Source: Hyphomicrobium sp. (GTDB taxonomy: Bacteria; Pseudomonadota; Alphaproteobacteria; Rhizobiales; Hyphomicrobiaceae). From it: a stretch of DNA of 64,000 nucleotides. The translations under genes and the position numbers were made by a program. The DNA is taken from contig JABFRT010000013.1 in NCBI GenBank assembly GCA_013141015.1, positions 50,828 to 114,827 on the forward strand, written 5' to 3'. Shown piece after piece: positions 8,523 to 16,514 of the stretch; within the stretch, counting starts at the first letter, position 1, and each line of letters opens with the position of its first letter. The notes below the pieces were generated by a model. It was not told the DNA's origin. It ran no database searches and was given only the letters and a program-made list of their open reading frames with translations.

Positions 8523-8942
8523 CTATTGGCTGAGCAGAAAGGCCAGAACGTCACCCTTTTCCGTTAGGGTGCATTCGCGCCCGAGAACGTCGCCGCAATT
8601 CCGGCGAAACCATTTTTCGACCTCAGCTGCATCGGTGAAGCGTTTTGGATTGACAGAGGCGGCCATGGGCTCGATGGCCTTGCCAGCGCGCGTCTGCCCA
8701 GGCTTGGTGAGATCCTTGGTATGGCAGCTTGTGCACGACGCCGTATCTGGTTTGCCGCCCGTATGCTGGCCCAAGAAAAAGTCGCGCCCGCGCTCGGCGG
8801 AGAAGCCTTTGAAGGCCGGATCGCCAGATTTTGCTTGGGCTGCGAACTGGTCGAAGATGATCTTTTGAGCCGCGTTGGGTTCAGCCCATGCCGCGGTGGC
8901 GGCCACAAGCAGCGCCAAGATTATTGGGGAGCGTGAAATCAT
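8523..8942 (-). CDS. SHP-type oxygen-binding haem protein (DUF1924)
   Basis: Precursor of 139 residues; signal peptide 1-20 (ending AAWA), then one haem c site CTSCH. The C-terminal RRNCGDVLGREC motif and the FxAERGRxFFLGQH segment are those of sphaeroides haem protein (SHP, Pfam DUF1924), an unusual class I cytochrome c whose haem has an Asn ligand and binds oxygen and other small ligands. The Asn before the first Cys of that motif is the probable ligand, and the two Cys probably form the SHP disulfide (inference from the family). ATG 8942 overlaps the upstream cytochrome stop by four bases (ATGA), so translation is coupled, and GGAGAAG precedes it. A longer upstream reading is not needed. 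Confidence 0.87.
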   Translation of the reverse strand: MISRSPIILALLVAATAAWAEPNAAQKIIFDQFAAQAKSGDPAFKGFSAERGRDFFLGQHTGGKPDTASCTSCHTKDLTKPGQTRAGKAIEPMAASVNPKRFTDAAEVEKWFRRNCGDVLGRECTLTEKGDVLAFLLSQ

Positions 8943-10114
8943 TGCTTTGTCTTCTCCTGTGGAATTGAAATCCCGCGCGGGGCAAACCGGCCATGCGCGG
9001 CATCCTGGTGGCAATTGGAACAATTGGCCTTGCTGCCGACACCTGTGCGTTTAAACGTGCTGGCGGCGATATCCGCGTGGATGCTTTTCCAAGCGCTGGT
9101 TTCTGTGATGCGGAGCGGCGCTTGCGGGTTTGCGGCACGCAGCACGTTGGCTGCAGCCGTGTCCCAGGCCTCAGACGCATTCGCCATCAGATAAGAACGG
9201 ATCTCATCCGCGACGGGTTGATCGAGCGCAGCATTGTCGCCGAAGTGATCGTCCAGCCCGGCCATGACAGCCGACCAGGTTGCACGTGAGGCGACACTCG
9301 GGTGATGTGCGGAATGGCAACTGCCGCATTCTTTGACATAGTCCGCAGTGAGTGTTGCGGTTGGAACGCCGCGCGGCGGCAGACCGGCAAAGTGTGCAAT
9401 TGCCAGCGCGGAAGGTCCTATGATGAGGAATGTCAGTGCGCCAGCCAGCGCCGGCCGCGCAAGTGTGGCCGGTGCCCGGATCGCATGATCAGGCACCGGT
9501 TTTGATCCCGTGACCATGGCGCGGATCAGCCCGCCGCGCGTGCGCACGCTTTCCAACACCACACCGGAAATGTGGAATGCCACCAATGCCAGCAGGCCAT
9601 AAGCCAGCACCCTGTGCACGAGCTGTGCACTCTGGCCGAACGCGAAGCTGGCAAACGGCGCAAGCGGTCCTTCCTTGGTCACCCCGCCCAGCACACTGAC
9701 ACCTGTGACTGCGAGCAGAGCAAGCACGAACAACAGCGCAAAAATCATCGCCGCGCCGGGCGGGTTATGCCCGACATAGGTGTTATGTTGCGCAGCGTTG
9801 CCGCCAAGGTTGCGGAGTTCGCGCAGAATGGTGGCTGGCGCATACGCAAAACTCGAAAAGCGCGCATACGTCGATCCAGCGAAACCCCAGATCAAGCGGA
9901 AAACGATAAGCGCCGTCAAAGCCGATCCAGCGATGACGTGAATATCAAACCATGCCTTGGATTGAAAAAGTCCGGTCGTCATCGCAACCGTAACGCAGGC
10001 AACAACAAGCCAATGGAACAGCCGCACCGCGCGATCCCACACCGGCACATCGCGCAGCGCTCGACCATCACTTTGATCGTTCGAGTTTGTTGGATCCTTG
10101 TGTTGGCGGCGCAT
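8939..10114 (-). CDS. Cytochrome b561-type membrane protein fused to a diheme cytochrome c domain
   Basis: About 391 residues. Residues ~20-200 form a four-helix cytochrome b561 domain with haem-ligand His candidates in RLFHW, DIHVIAG, LVHRVLAYG and FHISG. A further hydrophobic segment (~225-245) leads into a periplasmic C-terminal part with two haem c sites, CGSCH and CSNCH, and the same AGLDDHFGDNAALDQ pattern as the DHC protein encoded two genes downstream. It probably moves electrons from the quinol pool to periplasmic SHP/DHC. ATG 10114 has GGGGA eight bases upstream; ATG 10129 is an alternative. In the known SHP operon the b and DHC proteins are separate, so this fusion plus a free DHC is notable. 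Confidence 0.85.
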   Translation of the reverse strand: MRRQHKDPTNSNDQSDGRALRDVPVWDRAVRLFHWLVVACVTVAMTTGLFQSKAWFDIHVIAGSALTALIVFRLIWGFAGSTYARFSSFAYAPATILRELRNLGGNAAQHNTYVGHNPPGAAMIFALLFVLALLAVTGVSVLGGVTKEGPLAPFASFAFGQSAQLVHRVLAYGLLALVAFHISGVVLESVRTRGGLIRAMVTGSKPVPDHAIRAPATLARPALAGALTFLIIGPSALAIAHFAGLPPRGVPTATLTADYVKECGSCHSAHHPSVASRATWSAVMAGLDDHFGDNAALDQPVADEIRSYLMANASEAWDTAAANVLRAANPQAPLRITETSAWKSIHADIAASTFKRTGVGSKANCSNCHQDAAHGRFAPRGISIPQEKTKQ

Positions 10115-10149
10115 ACGGCTTGTCCCCATTATGCTGAGCGCGGGCGCGA

Positions 10150-10437
10150 TCAGGTTTGGCCCTGCTTGACAATTTGACCGGTCTTGGGGTCGATCATGAC
10201 GCGCCAACGCGCGCCATCCTTAGTGGTGTAGATGCTCCAGCACCCGCCATCGGGCTGCACGAAGAACTTCTCAAAACCCATGCTGCGAGCCAGCTCTTCC
10301 GCTTTCACAAGCGGCATCCAGTCTTGGGGCGGGTGGTACTCACACGTCTGCGGCGAGGCGTGTGCGATACTTGGCAGCGCGAGGTTCAGTGATGTCTGAC
10401 TGGCAGCGGCGATTAGCAATGCTGTAAGATTTCTCAT
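10150..10437 (-). CDS. Small exported PepSY-domain protein
   Basis: Protein of 95 residues with a signal peptide (1-~24, ending AHA) and a single PepSY-like fold: A-x-E-L-A-x-x-x-G, then CWSIYTTKDGARWRVMIDPKTGQIV, whose final D-P-x-T-G-x-I-V is the classic PepSY ending. PepSY proteins are often found next to cytochrome b561 proteins and are thought to be inhibitory or assembly modules; here the role is unknown. ATG 10437 follows GGAGG. It is the first gene of the cytochrome operon; the next start lies about 35 bases downstream. Confidence 0.8.
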   Translation of the reverse strand: MRNLTALLIAAASQTSLNLALPSIAHASPQTCEYHPPQDWMPLVKAEELARSMGFEKFFVQPDGGCWSIYTTKDGARWRVMIDPKTGQIVKQGQT

Positions 10438-10660
10438 GACGTCCTCCAATGGACACACCATGCTTCAGCGAAGATGATGGGAAGCTGACGGGCGGATCGG
10501 GATTTCGTTCTGCGGTGTGGCGGGTGCGAGCACCGCGTTCTACCAAGCCACTCCGGCGGCCCAATGCGCGCGGCCCAGCTCAGCAGCGATCCGCCAGCAC
10601 CTTGGCTGGTTCATAGAATTGGCCCATAAGATAGCGGGCGTGTGTTGGAGGATTTACAGC

Positions 10661-10945
10661 GTGGCCACGGACATCAGCGGAACGCCCAATCTGCACATCA
10701 TCGTCACGCGCGACGGCATCCTGCTGGTTCGCGCGGACGGCGCGGCGGCCGCAGATTTCCAGACTCACTACGCAGGCTTCACCACGTCATTCGGCCCGCT
10801 CGACCGAGACGGCGTGCTCGACACGTTCGAGAACGAATGGCCCGACCTCCTCGCCATCAATCACGACGCGATCCGCACGTTTACGAAGGGCATCGCACCC
10901 GCGCAGCCGGAACTGCGTCTGGTGATGAACGGCGGACCGCCGTAA
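10661..10945 (+). CDS. Orphan ~94-aa protein, paralogue of the gene at 7670
   Basis: Soluble protein of unknown family, homologous over its length to the product of 7670-7936 (shared TPxLHI, DFQ, FTTSxGP, TFExEWP, IRTF). GTG 10661 is preferred because TTGGAGGAT lies about ten bases upstream and homology begins just inside; the frame is open further left but without a ribosome site. The gene is transcribed away from the cytochrome operon, with about 220 bases between the divergent starts, and is followed after 100 bases by the BLUF gene on the same strand. A C-terminal extension of about ten residues is unique to this copy. Confidence 0.7.
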   Translation: MATDISGTPNLHIIVTRDGILLVRADGAAAADFQTHYAGFTTSFGPLDRDGVLDTFENEWPDLLAINHDAIRTFTKGIAPAQPELRLVMNGGPP

Positions 10946-11048
10946 CCGCGCCAAACTTTTTCATGACGCCAACCGTCCAGACTGTGTTACGCTTCGTCTC
11001 GTCCGCGCTATGGACACTTGTCCCTGCGCCCGTCGAGGAGCGTGCTTG

Positions 11049-11480
11049 ATGACAGTCTTCCAACTGATCTACGCATCCCGCCCGTTCGGCTTTGACGATC
11101 TGGCGTTGAGCGGCATCCTCGCCTCGGCCGAGCGCAACAACGTGCGCGACGCCATCACCGGCTCGCTAATTTGCCGCGAGGACCTGTTCGTGCAACTGCT
11201 CGAGGGGCCAGAGGACAAAGTCGAGGCCGCCTTTAAGCGCATCCGCCACGATGACCGCCACACCGACGTTGGCTTGGTGCTGTCTGGCGCAACTCAATCG
11301 CGGCTGTTCCCCGATTGGGCGATGCGTCACGACCCAGCGCAAAGTTGGATGTGGACGCGAAGTGAAGTCACCGCCGGCGCTGTGACCAAAGCATCAGCCG
11401 ACGATGTGCGTGCGATATTCACGCGGCTCGCGGCAAACGAACCGGCCGGCGCGCTGTCCTGCCCGTTTGCTGTCGCTTGA
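11049..11480 (+). CDS. BLUF-domain blue-light photoreceptor, single domain
   Basis: Protein of 143 residues consisting almost entirely of a BLUF domain, which binds FAD and rearranges a hydrogen-bond network on blue-light absorption. Key residues are present: Tyr in LIYAS near residue 8, Asn in ERNNVRDAITG, Gln in FVQLLEG, and the FPDWAM segment carrying the semi-conserved Trp and Met. There is no output domain, so it would act through a partner. ATG 11049 with GAGGAG eight bases upstream gives the canonical short BLUF N-terminus. It lies beside the orphan paralogue and the SHP operon; any functional link is speculative. Confidence 0.9.
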   Translation: MTVFQLIYASRPFGFDDLALSGILASAERNNVRDAITGSLICREDLFVQLLEGPEDKVEAAFKRIRHDDRHTDVGLVLSGATQSRLFPDWAMRHDPAQSWMWTRSEVTAGAVTKASADDVRAIFTRLAANEPAGALSCPFAVA

Positions 11481-11498
11481 GAGGGGCTGCTGATCTGC

Positions 11499-12734
11499 TT
11501 AAGCGCCTGCTTTTTCCTTGGCGATCATGGCGTGCTGTTCGTCGATGATGTAGTCGCGCACAATAGGTGCTGCATCGCGTTTGCGCGAGAGCTGCATGTG
11601 GAAGACTTCCTGCGCGCCGGTGCGGAACATCATTTCGGCGCTGATCAGGTAAAACTCGAACATCCGGCAGAAGCGCTCGTCATAGAGCTTGGCAATTTTT
11701 TCCCGGCTTTTTTCAAAACGCTGGTGCCAGTGCAAAAGCGTGGTTGCGTAATGGACGCGCAGAAATTCCAGGTCCGTCACCCACAGCTGATTGTTCTCAA
11801 CCGCCGGGAACACTTCCGACAGCGCCGGTGAATAAGCGCCCGGGAAAATGTATTTACGCAGCCACGGGCTGGCTGTTCCCGGCGGGCTCATTTTACCGAT
11901 CGAGTGCAGCAGCATGATACCGTCGTCGCTCATCAGTTCGTTGATTTTCGAGAAAAACTCGCCGTAGTGCGCAACGCCGACGTGCTCGAACATGCCGACA
12001 GAGACGATGCGGTCGAACTTCTGATTGAGCTTGCGGTAGTCGAGCAATTCAAAGCGCACTTTGTTGTCGAGGCCTGCAGCCTTCGCGCGGCTTTGCGCGA
12101 GCGCCAGCTGTTCTTTCGACAGCGTGACACCCAGCACTTCAACGCCCGCGATCCGCGCCAAGTACATGGCAAGCCCGCCCCAGCCGCAGCCGATATCGAG
12201 CACCTTCATGCCCGGCTTGAGTTGTAGCTTCGCCGCGATCAGCCGGCATTTGTTGATCTGAGCTTCCTCGAGCGTGTCATTCTCATCGCGGAAGTACGCG
12301 CACGAATAGAACATGCCCTCATCGAGAAACATCTCATAGAGATCGTTGCCGATGTCATAGTGGTGCGCGACGTTTTGTTGGGCTTTGCCAACCGGGTTGT
12401 ATTGCTGGAAGCGCTTCATGCCGCGCGACGCGCGCTGGAACACCTTCTGCATCGGATGGGCTTTCAGCGCGCGCCGGTTGATCGAAAAGAGTGTCAAAAA
12501 ATCGCGCAAGTTCGAGCCCGGAAAACTCATCCGGCCGTCCATATAGGCTTCGCCCGCGTGCAGTTCCGGATTGAAAAACAGCGCGCGGTAGAGTTTCGGA
12601 TCGGTCAGCTTCATCGTGACATTGGGCGCGCCCTCTGCCGCAGCACCAAACTTGTGGATTTTTCCCTCGGCATCTTCGACCGTCAGCGTGCCGGTGCGGA
12701 TGAATGATTTCAACATTTGGGACAGTGGAAACAT
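11499..12734 (-). CDS. cfa: Cyclopropane-fatty-acyl-phospholipid synthase
   Basis: Protein of 411 residues. It transfers a methylene group from S-adenosylmethionine to the double bond of unsaturated acyl chains in membrane phospholipids. The SAM-binding site VLDIGCGWGGLAMYLAR is at about residue 175, preceded by HHYDIGNDLY and FYSCAYF, and followed by GVTLSKEQ, SVGMFEHVG and the C-terminal FExxREK and FRTG segments, all typical of CfaS. The N-terminal ~120 residues are the usual lipid-associated domain. ATG 12734 has only a weak upstream purine run; ATG 12716 is an alternative. It is convergent with the BLUF gene and separated by 18 bases. Confidence 0.95.
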   Translation of the reverse strand: MFPLSQMLKSFIRTGTLTVEDAEGKIHKFGAAAEGAPNVTMKLTDPKLYRALFFNPELHAGEAYMDGRMSFPGSNLRDFLTLFSINRRALKAHPMQKVFQRASRGMKRFQQYNPVGKAQQNVAHHYDIGNDLYEMFLDEGMFYSCAYFRDENDTLEEAQINKCRLIAAKLQLKPGMKVLDIGCGWGGLAMYLARIAGVEVLGVTLSKEQLALAQSRAKAAGLDNKVRFELLDYRKLNQKFDRIVSVGMFEHVGVAHYGEFFSKINELMSDDGIMLLHSIGKMSPPGTASPWLRKYIFPGAYSPALSEVFPAVENNQLWVTDLEFLRVHYATTLLHWHQRFEKSREKIAKLYDERFCRMFEFYLISAEMMFRTGAQEVFHMQLSRKRDAAPIVRDYIIDEQHAMIAKEKAGA

Positions 12735-12840
12735 GGCGCTATTTTCCCGGCGTTGGTGTGGATCTGCCGCTGCTCGTTTTCAAAAGGCGGCTGCGTTATT
12801 GCGCATTTTGCAGACCGGGTCAGCCGTTAAGCGGCGCCTC

Positions 12841-13308
12841 TCAACCGATTGCTACAATCTCAGCGCCGTTCGCGCCTGCCCGCACCTCGTCGCCGACGGA
12901 CTTTCCCATCAAGCCCTGCGCCAAGGGTGACACGTAAGACAGCGTACCCTGGGCGGGTTCGGCCTCGTCTTCGCCGACAATGCGGTAGCGCTGCTTGCGG
13001 CCGTCGCTGCGCACGATTTCAACGTTGCTGCCGAAATGGACGCGGCCATCTCGCGGCGGCGCGGGTTGCACCTCAGCGGATGCGCGCCGCGCGGTCCAAT
13101 AGCGGAGATCGCGCGCCACCCTCTGGAGTTCACCGCGATCAGCACTCGTTTGCGCGTCCGCATAGGCCTTGGCGAATTTCTCAACTTCCGCCTCGATCAC
13201 AGCCAGGCCTTCCGCCGTCACAAGGTTGGCATGGGGCGATATCAGCCGGTCGGGCAATTCTTCAACGCCCTCGCCGCCGTCGTCGTCTTTGACAAATGCT
13301 CTGCTCAT
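12841..13308 (-). CDS. GreA/GreB-family transcription factor
   Basis: Protein of 155 residues. The N-terminal coiled coil (about 30-70; EVEKFAKAYADAQ) and C-terminal FKBP-like GreA_GreB domain (about 85-155; VHFGSNVEIVRSDGRKQRYRIVG, then GTLSYVSPLAQGLMGKSVGD) are clear. GreA and GreB rescue backtracked RNA polymerase by entering the secondary channel. The starting MSRAFVKDDDG and ELPDR-SPHxNLVT are common to a Rhizobiales subgroup annotated as Gre-family or nucleoside diphosphate kinase regulator proteins, so whether it cleaves transcripts is not settled by sequence. It is located between cfa and ialB, all minus strand, but in separate units. Confidence 0.85.
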   Translation of the reverse strand: MSRAFVKDDDGGEGVEELPDRLISPHANLVTAEGLAVIEAEVEKFAKAYADAQTSADRGELQRVARDLRYWTARRASAEVQPAPPRDGRVHFGSNVEIVRSDGRKQRYRIVGEDEAEPAQGTLSYVSPLAQGLMGKSVGDEVRAGANGAEIVAIG

Positions 13309-13346
13309 GCAAGCAAACTAGCCGGGCTTGACGGGACGCACAAAGA

Positions 13347-13382
13347 AAAACCGCCCCAACCTTAAGGGCTGGGGCGGTTTTC
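13347..13382 (-). terminator. Rho-independent terminator after ialB
   Basis: A 12-bp stem (AAAACCGCCCCA / TGGGGCGGTTTT) with a short loop, followed on the minus strand by GGTTTTTC. It lies 22 bases downstream of the IalB stop and also shields the gre gene. Confidence 0.85.
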
Positions 13383-13404
13383 AAGTAGGTGAGAGCCTCA
13401 AACC

Positions 13405-14331
13405 TTACTTCTTCTCAGGCGCCTTGGCCGGAGCCTTGCCATCAGTCGAGCCGGTGGTCACCGTCGGCGGAACGCCTGGGCCACTGGTCGGCAGGTTCTT
13501 CATCTGTTCGGCCTTGAACTTCTCAGCCATCTGCTGCTGGCGTTCACGGATCTGCTTCATCAGCGAACCGCGGGCCTTAGCATACTCGGCGTTATCGACA
13601 GGCTTGCCAGCGGCAGCTTCGACATAGCCGTCAAGCGGAACCGGGAAGGCAACCGGCTGGGCTGCCGCGTTCATGGCGAGAACCATGATGCCGCCGCCTG
13701 CCGCCATTTGATCAGTGATGTCCTTGGTGGCTTCGACTTCAGCGGTGCAGCCGGCTGGGTGGCACAGCGAATACTTGAGTTCGATCGGCTTCAAGGTCTT
13801 TTCGTCGATCTTTTCGTTCTTCGCAACGGCAGCCCACTGTTCCTTGCTGTAGACAGCAGCGCGAATGCCTGGCGGGATCGCCATGCCCAGCGGAACCATG
13901 ATCATAAACGACTGCTTGTCCTGCCCTTCGATCTGGCGGATCGCAGCCGAGACGAGCACCATGCCGGTGTTGCCATCGAGACGTTCATGGTGGGTCAGGC
14001 AGAGGTTCTTCTCTTCCTTGACGTCCTTGCCGTCCTTATCCTTCTTGACCAGCGGAGCCTTTTCGCAAAGCTTGACCCAAGCGCTCTTAGAGGCGGCATC
14101 GGCCGTCGGCGAGGGCTGAGCGGCGCCACCAGCAGCAGGTGCTGCTGCGGCTGCCGGTGCTGCTGGTGCTGCGGGCTTCGCGGCCGGTGCAGCGGCGGCA
14201 GGCTTTGCCTGAATCTGAACTTCCTTTTCGGCGGCCTTCTGGGCCAAAGCCGGACTTGCCAACATCAGCGCGGTAATGGCCGCAGCCGACGCCAGTGCCT
14301 TGCCACCATCACGGAAAACATGGTTTCTCAT
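13405..14331 (-). CDS. Invasion-associated locus B (IalB) family protein
   Basis: Protein of 308 residues with a signal peptide (ending SPALA) followed by a long Ala/Pro/Lys linker (about 32-80) and then the IalB domain (about 85-235): WVKLCEKAP, KNLCLTHHERLD, FMIMVPLGMAIPPGIRAAVY, LCHPAGCTAEVEA. Four cysteines in two pairs are typical and probably form periplasmic disulfides. IalB was named in Bartonella for a role in erythrocyte entry, but family members are widespread in free-living Rhizobiales, where the function is unknown. The C-terminal charged tail ends APAKAPEKK. It is monocistronic with its own terminator. Confidence 0.9.
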   Translation of the reverse strand: MRNHVFRDGGKALASAAAITALMLASPALAQKAAEKEVQIQAKPAAAAPAAKPAAPAAPAAAAAPAAGGAAQPSPTADAASKSAWVKLCEKAPLVKKDKDGKDVKEEKNLCLTHHERLDGNTGMVLVSAAIRQIEGQDKQSFMIMVPLGMAIPPGIRAAVYSKEQWAAVAKNEKIDEKTLKPIELKYSLCHPAGCTAEVEATKDITDQMAAGGGIMVLAMNAAAQPVAFPVPLDGYVEAAAGKPVDNAEYAKARGSLMKQIRERQQQMAEKFKAEQMKNLPTSGPGVPPTVTTGSTDGKAPAKAPEKK

Positions 14332-14702
14332 GAACCTAAAAATCCTCGTGTTTGCGAGCCGGCTGTGCCAGCTCTGCCCCTCTCAACGCCGCGCGTATCG
14401 CGCCCGTGTCCGGGCGCCCCTGGCGCCGTTCCGATGCGCGAGTAAGGCTCGGATTGCGGCAATCCCGTGACCGGTTCTCACCAGATTTGGGGGCATCCGC
14501 GGGGCTGGGCTTGAACGTTGCAACCGCGCCACTGCGACAAGCTGTTCGAGTTGGAGTGTCAGTCCCATCGCCGCCGCTGCCCCGGCATAGCCGCACCTAA
14601 GCCATACACCAGCTTTTCAGGCGTGATAACAATGGCCTCAGCCGGTTCAGGTGAGTCTGTCACGACACCGCCCCGGAACGTGTCCGTCGTTGGGAGCCGC
14701 CT
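14332..14702. other. Gene-free divergent intergenic region
   Basis: 371 bases between the divergent ialB and ABC binding-protein genes. Short ORFs on both strands here show no homology signal, conserved start context or codon pattern. Promoters for both neighbours must lie in it, but no clear -35/-10 pair was found by eye. Confidence 0.5.
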
Positions 14703-16502
14703 ATGCACTGCCGCTGGAGTGGGTTGAAATGGGCCGTTGCCGCATTGGCGGGACTGTCGGTCTCAACACACGCGGCACCGCGGCCATCAATTGCGCTGCA
14801 CGGCACGCCAGCTTTGGCTGATGACTTTTCAGCTCTGCCCTACGTCAGCGAAAAATCCGTCAAAGGCGGGCGCGTCACGCTTGGTGTTGTCAGCTCGTTC
14901 GACAGCCTCAATCCCCTGATTGTCATGGGCAGTGCTGTTGCAGGTGTGCGTGAATTCACGGTCGAGAGCTTGATGGCGCGCGGACTTGATGAACCGTTTA
15001 CGCTTTATGGTTTGCTGGCCGAGACCATCGACGTTGCAGATGACGGGTTGTCGGTGACGTTTCAGCTTAACGCCAAGGCGGCGTTTTCTGATCGCAAGCC
15101 TGTGACGCCGGATGATGTGATCACCTCGTTCGAACTTTTAAAAACCAAAGGCCGCCCCAACCACCGCACCTATTTTTCCAAAGTCACGAAGGCTGAGAAG
15201 TCCGGCGAGCGTGCCGTGCGGTTCACGTTCCAAGATGCGAACGACCGCGAGTTGCCGCTGATCCTTGGGCTGATGCCAATCGTTGCCAAGCACGCCACCG
15301 ATGGCGAAACGTTCGACAAGACCTCCATGAAGCCGCTGACCGGATCGGGGCCCTACACGGTCTCCCGCGTCGATGCCGGGCGCTCACTCTCCTATATGCG
15401 TGATGACAATTACTGGGGCCGCGATCTGCCGGTCAATCGCGGACGCTTCAACTTCGATGAAATCCGCTTTGACTATTTCCGCGATGGCTCGGTGATGCTT
15501 GAAGCTTTCAAGAGCGGCATGATCGATCTGCGTCTGGAAGAGGACCCGAGCAGTTGGGCCAACCGCTATGATTTTGACGCCGTTCGCGATGGCCGCGTCT
15601 TGAAAAAGGAATTCGAGATCGGGCTGCCAGCCGGAATGACGGCGCTGGTGTTCAATACACGCCGCAACGTATTTTCAGATTCCCGCGTGCGCCGGGCTCT
15701 GATCACATTGTTTGATTTCGAGAGCATCAACCGCACGCTGTTCAGTGGCCTATTCAAGCGCACGCAAAGCTATTTCGAGCGCTCGTACTTGTCGTCCGCC
15801 GGCAAGGCTGCCAGCGAAAGCGAACGCGCGCTGCTTGCCCCCTTTCCAGGCGCGGTGCGCGAAGAATTTTTCGACGGCACCTTTGCGTTCCCCGTATCCG
15901 ATGGAAGCGGCCAGAACCGCGCCAATCAGAAGGTGGCTTTCGAGTTACTGAAGCAGGCCGGATACGTTTTGCGTGGCGGCCGGCTGGTCCATGAACAGAC
16001 GGCGCAACCCCTCTCCTTTGAGATTCTGGCAACCGACAGTTCGCAGGAAAAGATCCTGCTCACCTTTGTGCGCGGACTGGAGCCGCTCGGCATCTCAGCC
16101 CGCGTCCGCCTGGTCGATAGCAGTCTTTATCAGCGCCGCCTCTCGTCCTTCGACTTCGACATGATCCAGAACACCTGGGCATCGTCGTTGTCACCGGGCA
16201 ACGAACAGCTGTTCCGCTGGTCTGCTTCCACCGCCAAGTCGAAAGGCTCGTACAATTTCGCCGGCGTCGAAAATCCGGCTGCCGACGCGATGATCAACGC
16301 CATGCTGAAGGCCACCAGCAAGGATAACTTCATCTCCGCCGTGCGCGCGCTTGATCGGGTGTTGCTGTCGGGCGATTATGCCATTCCGCTGTTTCATGTA
16401 CCGCGTCAGTGGGTCGCCCATTGGGCGCGGCTGAAACAACCTGAAAAGACGCCCGTGTTCGGCTATGCCCTCGACACATGGTGGATCGAGGATCCGAAAT
16501 GA
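14703..16502 (+). CDS. ABC transporter periplasmic binding protein, YejA-like (peptide family 5)
   Basis: Protein of 599 residues. Signal peptide 1-~25 (ending STHA). The rest is a family 5 extracellular solute-binding protein of the YejA type: HGxPALADDFSALPYVSxxSVKGGRVTLG at the mature N-terminus, FDSLNPLIVMG, the family 5 core SDRKPVTPDDVITSFELL and MTGSGPY-like LTGSGPYTVS, and DTWWIEDPK near the C-terminus. YejA binds oligopeptides and, in E. coli, microcin C for uptake by YejBEF; no permease or ATPase gene lies next to it here. ATG 14703 follows GGGAG. The stop is 12 bases before the acyl-CoA synthetase start, so the two are probably co-transcribed. Confidence 0.92.
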   Translation: MHCRWSGLKWAVAALAGLSVSTHAAPRPSIALHGTPALADDFSALPYVSEKSVKGGRVTLGVVSSFDSLNPLIVMGSAVAGVREFTVESLMARGLDEPFTLYGLLAETIDVADDGLSVTFQLNAKAAFSDRKPVTPDDVITSFELLKTKGRPNHRTYFSKVTKAEKSGERAVRFTFQDANDRELPLILGLMPIVAKHATDGETFDKTSMKPLTGSGPYTVSRVDAGRSLSYMRDDNYWGRDLPVNRGRFNFDEIRFDYFRDGSVMLEAFKSGMIDLRLEEDPSSWANRYDFDAVRDGRVLKKEFEIGLPAGMTALVFNTRRNVFSDSRVRRALITLFDFESINRTLFSGLFKRTQSYFERSYLSSAGKAASESERALLAPFPGAVREEFFDGTFAFPVSDGSGQNRANQKVAFELLKQAGYVLRGGRLVHEQTAQPLSFEILATDSSQEKILLTFVRGLEPLGISARVRLVDSSLYQRRLSSFDFDMIQNTWASSLSPGNEQLFRWSASTAKSKGSYNFAGVENPAADAMINAMLKATSKDNFISAVRALDRVLLSGDYAIPLFHVPRQWVAHWARLKQPEKTPVFGYALDTWWIEDPK

Positions 16503-16514
16503 TGGCTGATAACA

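Noticed and set aside
8047..8868. 273-codon plus-strand frame across the cytochrome genes
   Set aside because: Opposite to two proteins with clear CxxCH haem motifs and signal peptides; no homology in the antisense reading.
14336..14600. Short open frames on both strands in the ialB upstream gap
   Set aside because: High-GC gap with overlapping ORFs of random composition; no start context or domain.
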